Part shown: in pieces, positions 47,568-61,526 of the stretch
How the letters are laid out: each line of letters starts with the position of its first letter
Numbering within the stretch: the stretch's first letter is position 1
Source of the DNA: Prostheceraeus crozeri
Lineage: Eukaryota; Platyhelminthes; Polycladida; Euryleptidae
Length of the DNA stretch: 64,000 bases
Direction of reading: 5' to 3'
NCBI GenBank assembly: GCA_907163375.1
Contig: CAJQUW010001634.1
Span: 124,001-188,000 of the forward strand
Notes under the pieces: model-generated
Told to the model about the DNA's origin: nothing
The model's database searches: none
The model's input: the letters and a program-made list of their open reading frames with translations, nothing else
Program-made: the position numbers and the translations under genes

Positions 47568-48137
47568 TACTACAAAAATAATTGCCATCAATACTTGTTT
47601 CTTGGCTAGTTGTAGCGATTTGTTCGATAAATTTCTCAGTTGTAAAAGAAAGTTTTTCCAGTAAAAAGAGATGCTTTATGCATTTTCTCTTAATCTTTCA
47701 CTTTTTGATCAAGCTGTGCTATTCAATGAGGTCAAGAAAGCAAGTAAGCATGGCTATGTGTTGTTTAGCATTGTTGAGTGCAGTATGTTAGTTCGCCGAT
47801 GTGTAAGAATAGTTGAATCTACTTCATTTCCTGTTGTATGAACTTGATGAATTATATGATTGTTCATCGAATACAGAACAGATGTAATTGCTAAATTCAA
47901 TGATTTTTACAATGATATGAATGGAGAGATTGATGTGAGTTCATGTAGATAAACTTTTCTTCCATGCTATTATTCCCTGAGATATGCTGTTGTCATATTT
48001 CACTGATGCCCGTTGTATCGATGTTAGCAAGTGCTTTTATTGCTAGACAAACAATAAATTGCATCAATCTGCTATTATTTATTAATTTCAATCACTGATC
48101 CAGTATGCTATTGATCGTAAATGCAATCAAGTCACGT
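46319..48137. other. non-coding region with a microsatellite
   Basis: No gene recognised. A (CA)n(TA)n microsatellite lies at 47502-47565. Confidence 0.4.
47502..47565. repeat. (CA)n(TA)n microsatellite
   Basis: About 14 CA units run directly into about 18 TA units. Confidence 0.95.
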
Positions 48138-48338
48138 TTATTCCGACGCTGAATGACGTGCGAATGCCATGTAACGTTGCGTTGGAATAACAATGCTACT
48201 GCTAAAATGGTTATTCGCACCAATTGGTCCGCCGGTATTACCGCGCCTCAGTGGCCCGGGTGTTCCCACGCACCGATGCGTTTTTCTATAGGTACAGTAA
48301 TTTGCTATTCCCACGTCATTTAGCGTTGCAATAACCAC
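48138..48338. mobile_element. MITE with TTATTCCGACGC-type ends, about 200 bp
   Basis: TTATTCCGACGCTGAATGACGTG at the left pairs with the inverted TTATTGCAACGCTAAATGACGTG at the right. Further pieces of the same family (GGTTATTCGCAC, CGGAATAACCGCGCC and CAGTGGCC) occur at 49240-49290 and 60781-60845. Confidence 0.65.
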
Positions 48339-49734
48339 TCCAACATGTAGGAATTATTAAAATGTGCCTTCAAACGGTGACCTTCAATGATCAGTGAGCG
48401 CACCAATCATAACATATTCTACAATGAATGACTATAGAAATCAAATGACTCTGAAATACACACTGTATGTATCAATCAATACTGTATCACACTATGTATC
48501 CATTAATTACCAGGTTACCTGTCTTAACATGTATTTATCAATTTTGAATATCTTTTAGACTCCATATGTACCTAATTCTAAGCAATTTCACATAATGTTT
48601 ATCAACCAGAGAAATTTCGCATCTCATTTGTTGAGCTTGACTAATAGCCACTGCCATTGTAAATAAATTCATCACTAGTTGAAAAATACTAGGGATTATT
48701 TTGCTTCATGTTTCATCTGCTCGTTTTGGTGCATCGGACAATAGCAAACCCTTGCACTTCAGATCTCGCAAATCAATAGATATACTCTTGGTTTCGTTAA
48801 ACTTCATTAATCGGTCTTCCTTAGTCATCGCTTGCTCCCTGCTTCCTGATTCCATGGACTCACCACTCGCCGCTCATGTCCAACTAACAAATTTCTTTTA
48901 GACATTTCATCGCCCTTCAGCTACCTGCATTTCTCATCAGTTCACCGAATCAGCTCAAACTGCAACGCATTGTGGCGTGATTCCTGTATTTTCCCGATTA
49001 TGTCCCTTTTCATGAGTTTTTGTTATTTTTGTGATAAGTGCAAACTCCAGACATGCACAAATTTGTGCTGAAATAAGGTAATCTTAGGGGAACGGACTTA
49101 GGTTACATATTTCATTGAACTTACCTACGTTCGAAATATAAAATTCTGACGCTAAATTGCGTGCAAGTACCTAGCTACCTACTATGAAATCATTCACACG
49201 CTAAGTTTCTTAGAGCTAGCGGTTCTATTGCTAGATGATTTATCGTTCGCTACGATGCGTGGGAATAACCTTACCACTGTAGCGCAGCTGTTCATGCGAT
49301 AGGAACTGCATTGAGAATAATTAAACGGATTTTCATTTTGTCTTAAGGACCCTTCTTCCGCACAAAAATGAGTAATACACTAAAATAATCAAAAACTGAG
49401 CGTATATACCGAGATCACAATTATCCTTATTTTCAATAAATTGGTCTAATGCAAATAATTCAACTTAATGCAATCACACCTCGATTTTTCAACATCCGTT
49501 TTCTGTGGCTATTTGCGATCCCTTCGTGCATAATTAATTGTCTCCCAAATTTTCGCACTGAAGCTTGATCATGGGCAATAAAAATAATGTAATTGGATCT
49601 TCGTGTTCAATCAAATTTAAAGCTGCAATCATATCTTTGAAAACTTAGAAGACACACAGCAAAAAGAGGCTGTGGGTATGGTCGTTGCGTAGGACAAAGT
49701 CTTCAAAACAGAACTATCTTCCTGACTGAGGTAG
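48339..49734. other. non-coding region
   Basis: No gene recognised. It contains a fragment of the TTATTCCGACGC MITE family near 49240-49290. The last 100 bp may be decayed 5' parts of the transposase that follows. Confidence 0.35.
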
Positions 49735-49862
49735 GGGCTCCAAGAGATGATCTTTCATACATGAGATTTGAAGAGGACAATCAAATTGTTGTGACACCAT
49801 TGATTCAAATTGTTCCATTAATGAAAGGCTTTCCGATCGACTACCAACATTGCGTGTGTCTG

Positions 49863-50147
49863 CACTGTAAACCGTAGGACACTAATTTAGGCACGAAGCC
49901 GAAATTTCGTGCCAGTTAGTGCCTAGTTAGTGCCTTTCTAGTGCCTCGAGGCACCAGTAGGCGCCACTAGGCACTAATAGGCACCAAACCAAATATTTGT
50001 TTATCCAATGAAATCGAAGGAAAAACCAACCGGACACGAACTCGGCACTATAAACTTAGTGCCTACTCTTGCCTTGTGTTGGTTATAATTGATGCCTAAA
50101 TTTCGTGCCTAATTCAAGCGAAATTTCGTGCCGTAGAGTTTACAGTG
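49863..50147. mobile_element. MITE with CACTGTAAAC ends, 285 bp
   Basis: It begins CACTGTAAAC and ends GTTTACAGTG. The host transposase frame reads through cleanly once it is removed with a TG duplication. The interior is made of variants of CACGAAATTTCGTGCC and GTGCCTAGTTAGTGCC, so it can fold on itself many times. Confidence 0.75.
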
Positions 50148-50223
50148 TGGGCATCGTTAGACGGCTTTTTAATTTTTATTTTTCAAGAGTGAAGACTTTT
50201 CGTTTACCGTGTGGATTACCTAC

Positions 50224-51315
50224 TAGTGATGAAAATTTTCCGGAAAATTTTGAATCAAAATTTTCCGTGGAAAATTATGGAAAAAATTGGAAAATTTTGG
50301 AAAATTTTGAAAGTTTTGATTTTTTGATAGCTGCCTTATAATTTGAGCGCTTCCACTGCCGAGGCAGCTACGTACCAATAAATTGGGTCTAAAACTCTCA
50401 ATTTCATAATTATTTCGATTAAAGCGATCGTAGCAATGCGAGTTCCGTCCGCGGATTTTTGAACATTCCTTTGTCACAGTGGCTATTTGTGCCATTTTGT
50501 TGGCATTTTTAATTATCACACAGACACCGTTTTGGATAACCTGAATCTTGCTTTACAATAGGGGTACAATCTCATGCACTGTGAAAGATCTGGAGCAAAA
50601 ATAATGTACTTCATTTTGGAGTTTACTTATTAGCTTGAAAGTTAAGCTTTATTATGCAGCGTGGATCCGTGAAAGAAATTCTTCATGTGTTGATGAACAA
50701 GTGAAGTATAAGCAAGTCCACGCAGCATTCATGAGCGACCATATTGGAAGACATGAAGACTGTCAACTCGTTAGATATTTGGTAGCTAAAGATATCTGTG
50801 ATGAGTAAAAGAATATCTATGACAGCCTTTAACTTCTGGCCTATTGTCCGACATCTTTGCTGAGGATACACATCTTCCATTTCTAGTTCAGATGGTTCAG
50901 ATAGTTCAAATTCGATTTCAGATCTGCCCAAATGAATTTCAGATATGATCCACATGAATCTCCAATTGAATTTAAGATCTTTTCATCTGTGCTTCTAACA
51001 GATATCTGAAATTCAGCTAGAGAAATCTGAAATCCATCTTATGTCTGAAATTCATTTGGAAAGATCTGAAGTAGACATGGAAAGGTGCAGTTGGTTACAA
51101 AAGTTGACATACAGGGATGATAGAGAAGTTTTCGGTCTTTGAATATTACATAGTCTTTTCAAACGACCAAAATAAGTCTCCAAAACAAAGGAAAAAACGT
51201 CATTCACCGAAAAATAAATTTCAAAATTTTCCAGTCGAAAATTTTCCGGAAAATTTTGAAAAAATTGGAAAATTTTCCGGAAAATTTTCTGGAAAATTTT
51301 CCATTTGCATCCCTA
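50224..51315 (+). mobile_element. hAT-type MITE copy A, about 1.09 kb, + orientation
   Basis: It starts TAGTGATGAAAATTTTCC and ends TTTTCCATTTGCATCC. An 8-bp TSD with one mismatch (TTACCTAC/CTACCTAC) lies in the interrupted transposase gene. Both ends carry arrays of GGAAAATTTTCC. The middle holds degenerate AAATTCATTTGGA words (50930-51075). It is an inverted homolog of copy B at 55932. Confidence 0.8.
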
Positions 51316-52093
51316 CCTACCGAGCAATTAACCGAATTATCAAGTGAGTGTACTTCAATAGCAAAATATATCCCAAGTGAATTCCAAAGACGTCCTCGTC
51401 GTCTCGACAAAGATCTTCCCTTTTCAAGGCAACTGAGTATCGTTTGTTCTTGATATATTTGGGTCCGTACTTATTCAGAAGATATTTACCTGAGAGATAC
51501 TATCAACATTTTCTTCTACTCCATTTCGCCATCTATGTTTTTTCATCAGATCGGTTTTCTAATCTTCATTCACACGCTAAGGCCTGTTTTGAAAGATTCG
51601 TAGTCCAGATGAAAGCATTGTTTGGAAGACATTCAATTACACACAATTTCCACATTTTAGTGCATCTCTATTCGTTCGTGCAGATGTACGGTTCTCTCGA
51701 TGCTTTTTTGACTTTTCCGTTCGAAAACTGGTTGCATCATTTGAAATCAAAAATAAAAAAGACTTGGTTTGTCGCCCAGCACGTCATTAATGAAGCATCT
51801 GCTTTGTTGCATCTACCGCCTGTGTTGACGGTAGATTTGTTATAATAGTGACGAAAGAGGGACCGAAGGTTTCAGGTCGTGTCATGAAATTTTCCCGCAG
51901 CTTATATAATTATCCTTATTCCAGTGAAATTCTAGACATAGGATTTTACTCTTTTGGACGCGAACGTATTACAGGTGTGCCGACAGGCAAAGTTATTGTT
52001 ATCCCACATGACAAGGAATTTCTTTTGGCACCCTTTTGTAAATTTTATCTACTCCAGCTTATAGAACATTGCACTTCAAATCACCTGCTGTAA

Positions 52094-53099
52094 TTATTCC
52101 TTTTATTTGCTTACAGAATTTGTTAAATATGTGCAAATTGAAAGTGTCCTTCTTTTACATGTCATGTAATTGATTTGCAATGTAATTGTAATGATTGCAT
52201 TGTATTTCAAAACACAGACTGATTCTCCAATTCATGAATTTCTACATCTATTATTCGAAACTTGTACATGGAAGTTATAGTTTATTTGTGTGACAAAAAG
52301 ATAGCCGAGTGACGCATGATTGTCTAATTTAGTTGTATTGAATTAATCGTACTTCCTCTGTTTTTGTCATTCAGTCCGATGATCATTTCATAAATAAATC
52401 CATAGATCTCGGCAAAATGTCTTCTTTATTGACGTTTTGTGTGCTACAGAACATTTTTCACCTGAATTATCATTTTTGCAGAAACTTCCATCCACTCGTT
52501 CCTTAGTATCCTATTGCACGATATGGGTAGAGCAATTAGAGTTCCTATCAACAATTGTTATGTCCAGCTTTTGAATGACTCTAACGTTGCCTCTCATTCG
52601 ACTGCCCAGTTACACAGTCTGACTTAAAATGAATTGACACTAGTTTAGGAAACGAACTCACATGAGTGTATGAAATCCATAGTATGACAATTAAAGGATA
52701 ATTTCAATTCATATTCAATTTTTTATTACATATGAAGCTATTTGTACTTGCTAACCTAGACATCAGCACGATGAAAGGTTGACTGAAGCTAGCATGCGAG
52801 TAGTTGAAGAACATGAACTCATGTTTCATAAACTACGTTTCTGTCAATTAAGCTTAATAGCGTATTTTGAAAACAAAAGTGTATTGTGAAATTATATTGA
52901 ACGAAAGTAAAAGATATTGACCTAAAAGTAGAATTTTCCAAATAAGTTGAAGGATTTTTTATTACAGGGATGAATCAGGGTTGCCACTCGTGCCCTTTTC
53001 GCTTTTGCTTTTTTCTGAAAAATAGGAAGAGATTTTTTTGTGCTTTTCTAGTCAAAATTTTATGCTTTATGCTCGTATTGAGTTCCTAAAAAGAACCAG
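52094..53099. other. non-coding region
   Basis: No gene recognised. It may include the decayed 3' part of the transposon above. Confidence 0.35.
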
Positions 53100-53725
53100 G
53101 AGAACTGAAATATCCTATTTTGGGAAAAGCTGTTTATCCATGTCTGTGTCTGGCTTCTGGCAATGCGGAAACGGAGCGAGCGTTCAATCAACTATAGCAC
53201 ATTCTTCGCTAAGATAGAAATAGACTTTTTTTAGTTTACTGTCAATGGTTTGATGATAGCCAAGCACCATTTATCAGCTTGCAATTCATGTTGCTACAAT
53301 TACCAAGTCGACAAATGGCTGTTAATGGATGTAAGAAAATCTCATCAGACTTACAGAAACGTCTAGAAGAGCGAAGATTGACAACTGAAAAGCAGAAGAG
53401 GCCTCAAGAACAAGTTCGTTTAGAAAAAGAACTTATGAATAGATCAATAGAATCAGAAAAACAACAAAATCTAGATAGAAGACTGGCATCCGACGAACAA
53501 AGGATTACCAAAAGGATGCTGAAATAAAGAGAAAACAAGAAGAATCAGTCGCTCTAACAGCAGCCCCTGAAAAAAGTGAAAGAAGCCAGCACTTTGCAAA
53601 GAGAAACGAACAAAAACAAAGTTCGATTAACAAAGGCGAAGGAGGAGGTGAGACTAAAGGCAAACAATGAAGCACTGTCCACGAAAGCCAATCGACTTCT
53701 GGCGAGGGCAGCATGCAGGGACGAA
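53100..53725 (+). pseudogene. probable second hAT-type transposase relic with coiled-coil tail
   Basis: A damaged + strand frame near 53145-53280 reads CLASGNAETERAFNQL and then pieces resembling R.RL....L..M, like the hAT dimerisation motif. It is followed by a Gln/Lys/Glu-rich helical stretch (53279-53527: RLEERRLTTEKQKRPQEQVRLEKEL) and a further charged stretch to about 53725. Several stops interrupt it. Assignment to hAT is moderate to weak. Confidence 0.4.
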
Positions 53726-55436
<1,711 letters not shown>

Positions 55437-55564
55437 TCTGGTGATCAAGTAGTATTGTGTCAAAAGCCAATCGATTCCCTAGTCATGTTTGATGTCTATC
55501 ATCTATATGATTCGGGAATCACTTGGCAATTGGATTACTCAACGGAAGACTGGAGACTGAAGTC
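55437..55564 (+). CDS. candidate host internal exon
   Basis: A long T-run ending in TTTTAG (55436) and a donor TC then GTAAGT (55565) bound 128 nt that are open in one frame. The encoded stretch is SGDQVVLCQKPIDSLVMFDV, then YHLYDSGITWQLDYSTEDWRLK, which looks like ordinary protein rather than noise. I recognise no family. It is reported only as a candidate. Confidence 0.3.
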
Positions 55565-55631
55565 GTAAGTTGGTGTTACATCCGTGCTAGCATATATTTG
55601 GCAAATAGTACTAACATTCTGATGCTACACT

Positions 55632-55660
55632 CCACCACAATGCTAGTTTCATTGTGGTGG
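55632..55660. repeat. perfect 11-bp hairpin
   Basis: CCACCACAATG and CATTGTGGTGG flank a 7-base loop. It lies within a 200-bp patch rich in ATGCTAG words, probably a small MITE. Confidence 0.6.
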
Positions 55661-55923
55661 AATATTTGTCACACGAAGAGCTAGCATTTTCCTAGCGTTT
55701 CTTCAAGGAATAATGCTAGACCTGCGTGCGGACATGTTTGCTAGAATTTTTCCGTCATGAAATGCTAGGATTATGCTAATAACACTTAGCATATTTTTTT
55801 CCACTGGGACATCGCGTGGATTTGGTCAAAAAGTTCACTTGCCATTTCGAGGAAAGTAATAATAAACCGATTTTTGAATTGTTGCGATGATCCGTCGGAC
55901 CATACATGAAATGAGCCCCTAAC

Positions 55924-57020
55924 CTTACAATTAGTGATGCAAATGGAAAATTTTCCAATTTTTTCAAAATTTTCCGAAAAATTTTCCATTGGAAAATTTT
56001 GAAATTTGATTTTTGGTGATTGACGTTTTTGCCTTTGTCTTGGAGACTTATTATAGTCGTTTGAAAAGATTATGTAATATTCAAAGACCGAAAACTTCTC
56101 TATCATCCCTGTATGTCAACTTCTGGTACCGACGCACTGCACCTTTTCCATGTATATTTTAGATCTTTCCAAATGAATTTCAGACATTAGATGGATTTCA
56201 GATTTCTCTAGCTGAATTTCAGATATCTTTCAGAAGCTCAACTTTGAAAAGATCTTCAACTGGAGATCTGCAATTCATTTGGATCATATCTGAAATTCAT
56301 TTGGACAGATTTGAAATCGAACTGGAACTATGAACAGAAATGGAGGATGTCTATCCTCAGCGAAGATGTCGGACAATATGCCAGAAGTTAGAGGCTATCA
56401 TAGATATTCTTTTACTCATCACAGATATCTTTAGTGACCAAATATCTCACGAGTTTGCAGTCTTTGTGTCTTCCAATATGGTCGCTCATGAATGCTGCGT
56501 GGACTTGCTTATACTTAACTTGTTCATCAACACATGAAGAATTTGTATCACTGATCAACGCTGCATAATAAAGCTTAACTTTCAAGCTAATAAGCAAACT
56601 CCAAAATGAAGTATGTTGTTTTTGCTGCAGATCTTTCACATAGCATGAAATTGTGCCCGATTGTAAAGCAAGATTCACGTTATCCCAAACGGTGTCTATC
56701 TGTGTGATAACTAAAAATGCTAACAAAATGGCACAAGTCACTGGTGGCAAAGGAATGTTCAAAAATCCGCGGACGGAACTCGTGTTGCTACGATCGCTTT
56801 AATCGAAATAATGATGAAATTAGGAGTTTTAGACCCAATTTATTGGTACGTATAGCTGCCTCGGCAGTGGAATTCGCGCTCATATTATAAGGCCTATCAA
56901 AAAAATCAAAATTTTCCATAATTTTCCAATATTTTCCAAAATTTTCCAATTTTTTCCATAATTTTCCATGGAAAATTTTAATTCAAAATTTTCCGGAAAA
57001 TTTTCATCACTACTTACAAT
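55924..57020 (-). mobile_element. hAT-type MITE copy B, 1081 bp, with perfect 8-bp TSD
   Basis: The element (55932-57012) begins TAGTGATGCAAATGG and ends with the inverted TAGTGATGAAAA. CTTACAAT flanks it on both sides. It is copy A in reverse orientation, with the GGAAAATTTTCC arrays and the internal AAATTCATTTGGA words in the matching places. No convincing coding sequence is conserved between the copies. Confidence 0.85.
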
Positions 57021-60000
57021 ACAATTCAAGGACTTTCCACAGAAGTACACTGATAGTGATCGGTGTCCAGTCAATTAGGCCCCAGTACATTTAGGCCCCA
57101 CAAGAAATGGTCATTTAGGCCCCATGTTCTTATGTTATTTTAACTACAAGATTACAATCAAAACCAAGAAATTGTTATGATACATGGCAGCCATACATTA
57201 CAGAAATATGGTTGGTTTTATCAAAGATGCCGCAGAATTGTCTAGAGAGTGGTATGTGGATTGCTCGAGAATGTCAAAAACACCGGTTCATGATGTTATT
57301 TTAACCACGGCGCGTTGCAGCGTGTATGAGGTATCAAAAGACTGCAAATTTTCTGAAACCACCAGAAATGTCAATGGTCTTACAAGAAATTGTAGTAGTT
57401 GTATTTAAATAGCAATAATTCAAAATTGGACATATTTCATTCACGTGATCATTATGTTATTTTTATCCTGCAATACAACAAACTTGGTATATTTGGATAG
57501 AGAATTGTTCACTCTATCTATAAATATCAACGCTTTTACAGAAAATGCTGACTGACACAATGTCGGAAACTACAGATTGATGTATTTTGTGCAAGGATGT
57601 TTCTGTCACAAATTCCTTCTAAATTTATGTTAGATTTTGTTTAAACGCTGCACGCATTTCTAAACGTACCAGCTGGACGTGGAATTTTGTGGTCTGCCGC
57701 TATTAACGAAGCTATCAGCCTATATCTACGCACACGGCATGTTTCAAGGCAGCAGGGAAAGTAAGTAGCTTGTATTTCATTGCAATGAATGTTAAGTCTT
57801 ATTGCAGGAGGTTAGATCAGTGGAATCGGCTTGCAGACTGATGAACGGAGATTATGATTGCTTGGCTTAGTTAGGAACAACCCTATGTAGATAACTAAAG
57901 AATAGAAAGGAGTGCTATGTGTAGGGCACTGTGCATATGCAGCAGATGAATAATGAGCAATGAATAAGCAGATGTTGGTGGAATGGCTATGGCTACTGCA
58001 TAGGTTGAGTCGGCAAATATTTGGTCTCGCATCTATCACACCGGCTATCTGGTGCAGCAATCTTCCATTTTTGTTGTCGTGTCTAGTTGCACAGAAATTT
58101 CTGACTCCAAATCCCTTGATGAAATAAGTGTGTGTCTTGATTTGTTTGTTTGTCTTGCTTCACCTTTCTTGGTCCTGCTTTGCATCCTACAGGCACGCGT
58201 GAACAGGGGACTGGAAAGCTCAGCCCGCCTAACCTTCAGCCAGACACATTGATCTCGGACTTTTGATTGCACATGAATGATATAGAATTACATATAGATG
58301 AGGTGGCAGTGGATGCCAATGCAACTATCGCTTGCACTTATCTAAGTCATGAATACCTGAGTGTTCAAATTGTCATGATTCCATCAAATTTTAGGAAATC
58401 CAATCCACATGTCAGACTCTTTTTGCATGCATCAGATACTGTGATCGATTTCTACCACCATGACAACTAGATCATTAGATTCTAAGAACATCTCCACGAC
58501 AACTTCGCAAGCCGGGTCGACCAGAGAAATTCGATTTGTGCTCAGATACATGGCTACTAAGACAGAGATTCGAACAATCAGGCATGATGATTGCAGCTAT
58601 CCTCGAAGCCTAGTTCATCAATACAAGATGCTTCGGTTCTCTTTTGAAATAATGTCTCCGGGGATGAATTTCAGCGATGGAGCTGCGATTATATTAAACA
58701 CTTCTAAAATCATTCTTTACAGTTGAAATGTCTAGGAATATCGGTGACAAAGTAAAAAGTTATAGCATGATGGTGTGTATATCAGTGATGAAACTGATTC
58801 AAAGGCACCATTCGGTGATCCACTCAATGACTCGGGTTCTTTTTGGGTTCTTATGCTTTTGTAGTCATAGAGCAAGCTTGTAACTCAATTGTGGTCGAAG
58901 TGAATAATCCGTTAGCCTATACTAAGTCTATCACTGGGCGACTGGAAATGCAATTAGTCATTGTTCAATGGCGAAAGACAAGTAAGGATTCAGTGCAAGT
59001 CGCTTGCTACTGTCGCTTGGATTATCACTAGCCGACACAGCTCTGAAAGAGGCGGCATGAGGCTATGATGCAAATTCACTGATTTTCCAATATTTAGTAG
59101 TTTAAAATTTAAATATTACAGATGAAGCTCTTATTTGCTGTATCAAAGGAATTCTATGTGCATGTGATCGAGTTTGACGAGTCGTGCTATCAGTATTTAA
59201 ATTTTTTTTCGCGGTTGCGCGGTACGGTATAGAGGCGAAAAATGAAGGTGAGGAACAATTCGAAAGCACTTCCGCAAATTTTGGAAAGTTGAATTTTATG
59301 TGCAACTTATCACTTAGAGTTTAATTACTTCAGTACGAGTAGAGCAATCTGATTTCATTCAGATGCTATACATATAAAAATCTGGCTGACTCATTAATAT
59401 GTTTGCATGTTTTTCAGGAAATTTTTTTAAAAGTATGATCCTAAAGGCCAACTTCGATACAAAGTCACATCATTGGTTGTCTAGCCTGCTAGCAATTGAC
59501 GACAATCATTTGAAAAAATCCTCTCGCAAAAGTATGGCAATTTTGATATCAAAAGACTGACTATATGCATGTTCAAAATTGTAATTCTTTTGTATGTTTA
59601 GGTCCATTTTTCGCTTATATAGTTTAAATGTATGTAGTCCCATTTTTTCGATGGGGCATTGTCAGAGGATTTTGGCTTGATGTGGCCTGATCTGTAATAT
59701 AGTTTGTGCGGGACATGTTCAAATTAATTTCACTTCCCCTGAACGAACTGCGTTGCTCGTGATAGGTATTGCAAATTGTTACAGCCACAAAAATGATGAA
59801 TGACAGCATTCCAGAGAGGCATGGCATAATCACATGTAAGTGCAGATGCTTTATGCCAATTGTAATCGTTGCTATAAACTTACATGCGCAATTTAAAGAT
59901 TGGACATAAGTGAGCATGTTTCATATGCATATGTCATATTTGAATGCTTGATGCATATGCCCTAAGTCAATTTGACGTTTTTTGCATCAACTATCTTCAA

Positions 60001-61126
60001 CTTCATCAATAATAATTTTTATTGCAGTTCATATCGGTCTCATTTGATAGTGATACTTTATCTCTTTACATTTTTATAGAGAGCTTTAGTTGCCTCACAC
60101 TTGCTTTGATGCCATTGCTTGAAACGCAACTTGTTTTCTTTGTCAGCGCTTTCCACTTCCGAATTCCACCATCAGGTCTCTCTTATGCCTGCCCAGCCTT
60201 TGCTGCGATCACACTCTTTTTCAGCACCAAGCTGTCTTCATCCTGTTCCACTCCAAGTCAAATGTATTTTGGTCTGCAATATATCCTTCATGGTGCATAA
60301 CCTCCTCGTTAAAGTGCATGGTTAAAGTGCAACTCCACAATGAACTCAGAATGCCAACGCATGTACAATGGGCCATATATTTACATCGTGCTGAAGACGA
60401 AAGATAAAACGTCTAGAAGGTTATTCCTTTTATTATCTAGTTCGATCACTGCATGATGACGATTGACGCTGTTGGAGATTCGTGCGCAACATTTTTGCTT
60501 CATCTCTGAAATATAAAAGATTAATTGGATTGAATGATAAATTGATTATAATATTTATTTATTTCGTGTTTCCATGATTACATGTATTCATTGACTAAGG
60601 AGACATCGAAACCTTGCTCTTTAATTCATCCAGGGTAGTTTGATTGATTTGTTTAAGTATCTGTATGTGCATTATAAATGGCTGCTGGGATGATTTTCAT
60701 CATCGTATGAGAATCTATAAATTCTTGTAAAAAAATAAAATCAAATATCAGCATACCGATGGTGAGAAACGAAGGAAATCGTTATTCGCACGCATAAATT
60801 CTTGCGAACTTTTGCGTCGGAATAACCGCGCCACAGTGGCCTGGTAAGGAGCAGGAATCTGAGACAAAACTATTTACAACCCATGAGTGCGCCAATGGAT
60901 CAGGAACGTGATCATTTTCATTTTCTATGTAAGACACAGTCAACAATGACCCAATTTCATTTCGCAGAAAATACGTGATCTAGCTAGACGTGTTTACTTG
61001 CTTCTGCTCGTGAATATCAATGTCGATCGTGATTTGTGGATCTGACTGTGACAGTCAGTCCTTAGTTTTACTGTTACGAGTAAACAGTTAGCATCTTGTA
61101 AATATTATTCCTTTTTTCTTCAACAG
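57021..61126. other. mostly non-coding region
   Basis: No gene recognised. TCAATTAGGCCCC-type words repeat at 57070-57125. Short frames at 58267-59031 have protein-like composition but no recognisable domain, and splice sites are unclear. A fragment of the TTATTCCGACGC MITE family lies at 60781-60845. Confidence 0.35.
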
Positions 61127-61526
61127 GTCGTCTACGATAACCCAAAGGATTTTCAGAAACCGTCAACGATGTGTCTTAGTGTTGGTCAGTGCAATGAATC
61201 AAATTTCAAAGCTGTTCAATGAGCAGAAGATTGTGGATTAATCAGCTGGAAAATGAAGTGCACTTCTCTTCTATTTCACTTCAGTGTCCTGAAGTCTTCA
61301 ATATAGTGGAAATTAGTGTAACTCGTTGTGCAGAACGAGTTTCAGCATGATGTGGCATTTTTGGTGAATTGTGATATTCCTGTGTATGATAGTGGTATGT
61401 AGACTGGGACAGTGTCACGACTTTGTTGACATATGTTTTTTGTAAAGTTGGACAAATTGTATCTTTCATGTGAAAATCAGTCTGTTTTTGAAACTTGTCA
61501 GTGTTGTGAATTCCTATATGAATAAA
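61127..61526 (+). CDS. candidate host terminal exon with 3' UTR
   Basis: A very good acceptor (CCTTTTTTCTTCAACAG, ending 61126) is followed by an open 31-codon stretch VVYDNPKDFQKPSTMCLSVG, QCNESNFKAVQ, a stop at 61220 and AATAAA at 61521. A second frame is open slightly longer, so the phase is not fixed. No family is recognised. Confidence 0.3.

Larger units (their letters stand above)
49735..52093 (+). pseudogene. CACTA/CMC-like (tnp2-type) transposase relic, split by two MITEs
   Basis: Three collinear pieces of one transposase lie on the + strand. Piece one (49735-49862) reads EVGAPRDDLSYMRFEEDN and PLMKGFPIDYQHCVCL. Piece two (50148-50223) continues GIVRRLFNFYFSRVKTFRL. Piece three (51316-52093) starts EQLTELSSECTSIAKYIP, EFQRRPRRLD, then KATEYRLFLIYLGPYLF, HFLLLHFAIYV and YGSLDAFLTFPFENWLHHLK. 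The order FP.DY.H.VCLG, IP.EF.R.PR, K.TE(F/Y)R.FL.Y.GP, LDAF..FPFEN.L is the animal tnp2-like transposase signature. Besides the two insertions there is at least one frameshift near 51440 and a stop at 51843. Confidence 0.75.

Noticed and set aside
47406-47591. Ile-Tyr/Cys-Val repeat frame
   Set aside because: It is the (CA)n(TA)n microsatellite.
58267-59031. Two or three frames with Ig-like or extracellular composition
   Set aside because: There are no conserved Cys pair spacings, no clear splice sites and no recognisable domain.
60022-60300. Hydrophobic 92-codon frame after an acceptor-like TTGCAG
   Set aside because: It has no domain, no donor or poly(A) support and low-complexity Ser/Phe/Leu content.
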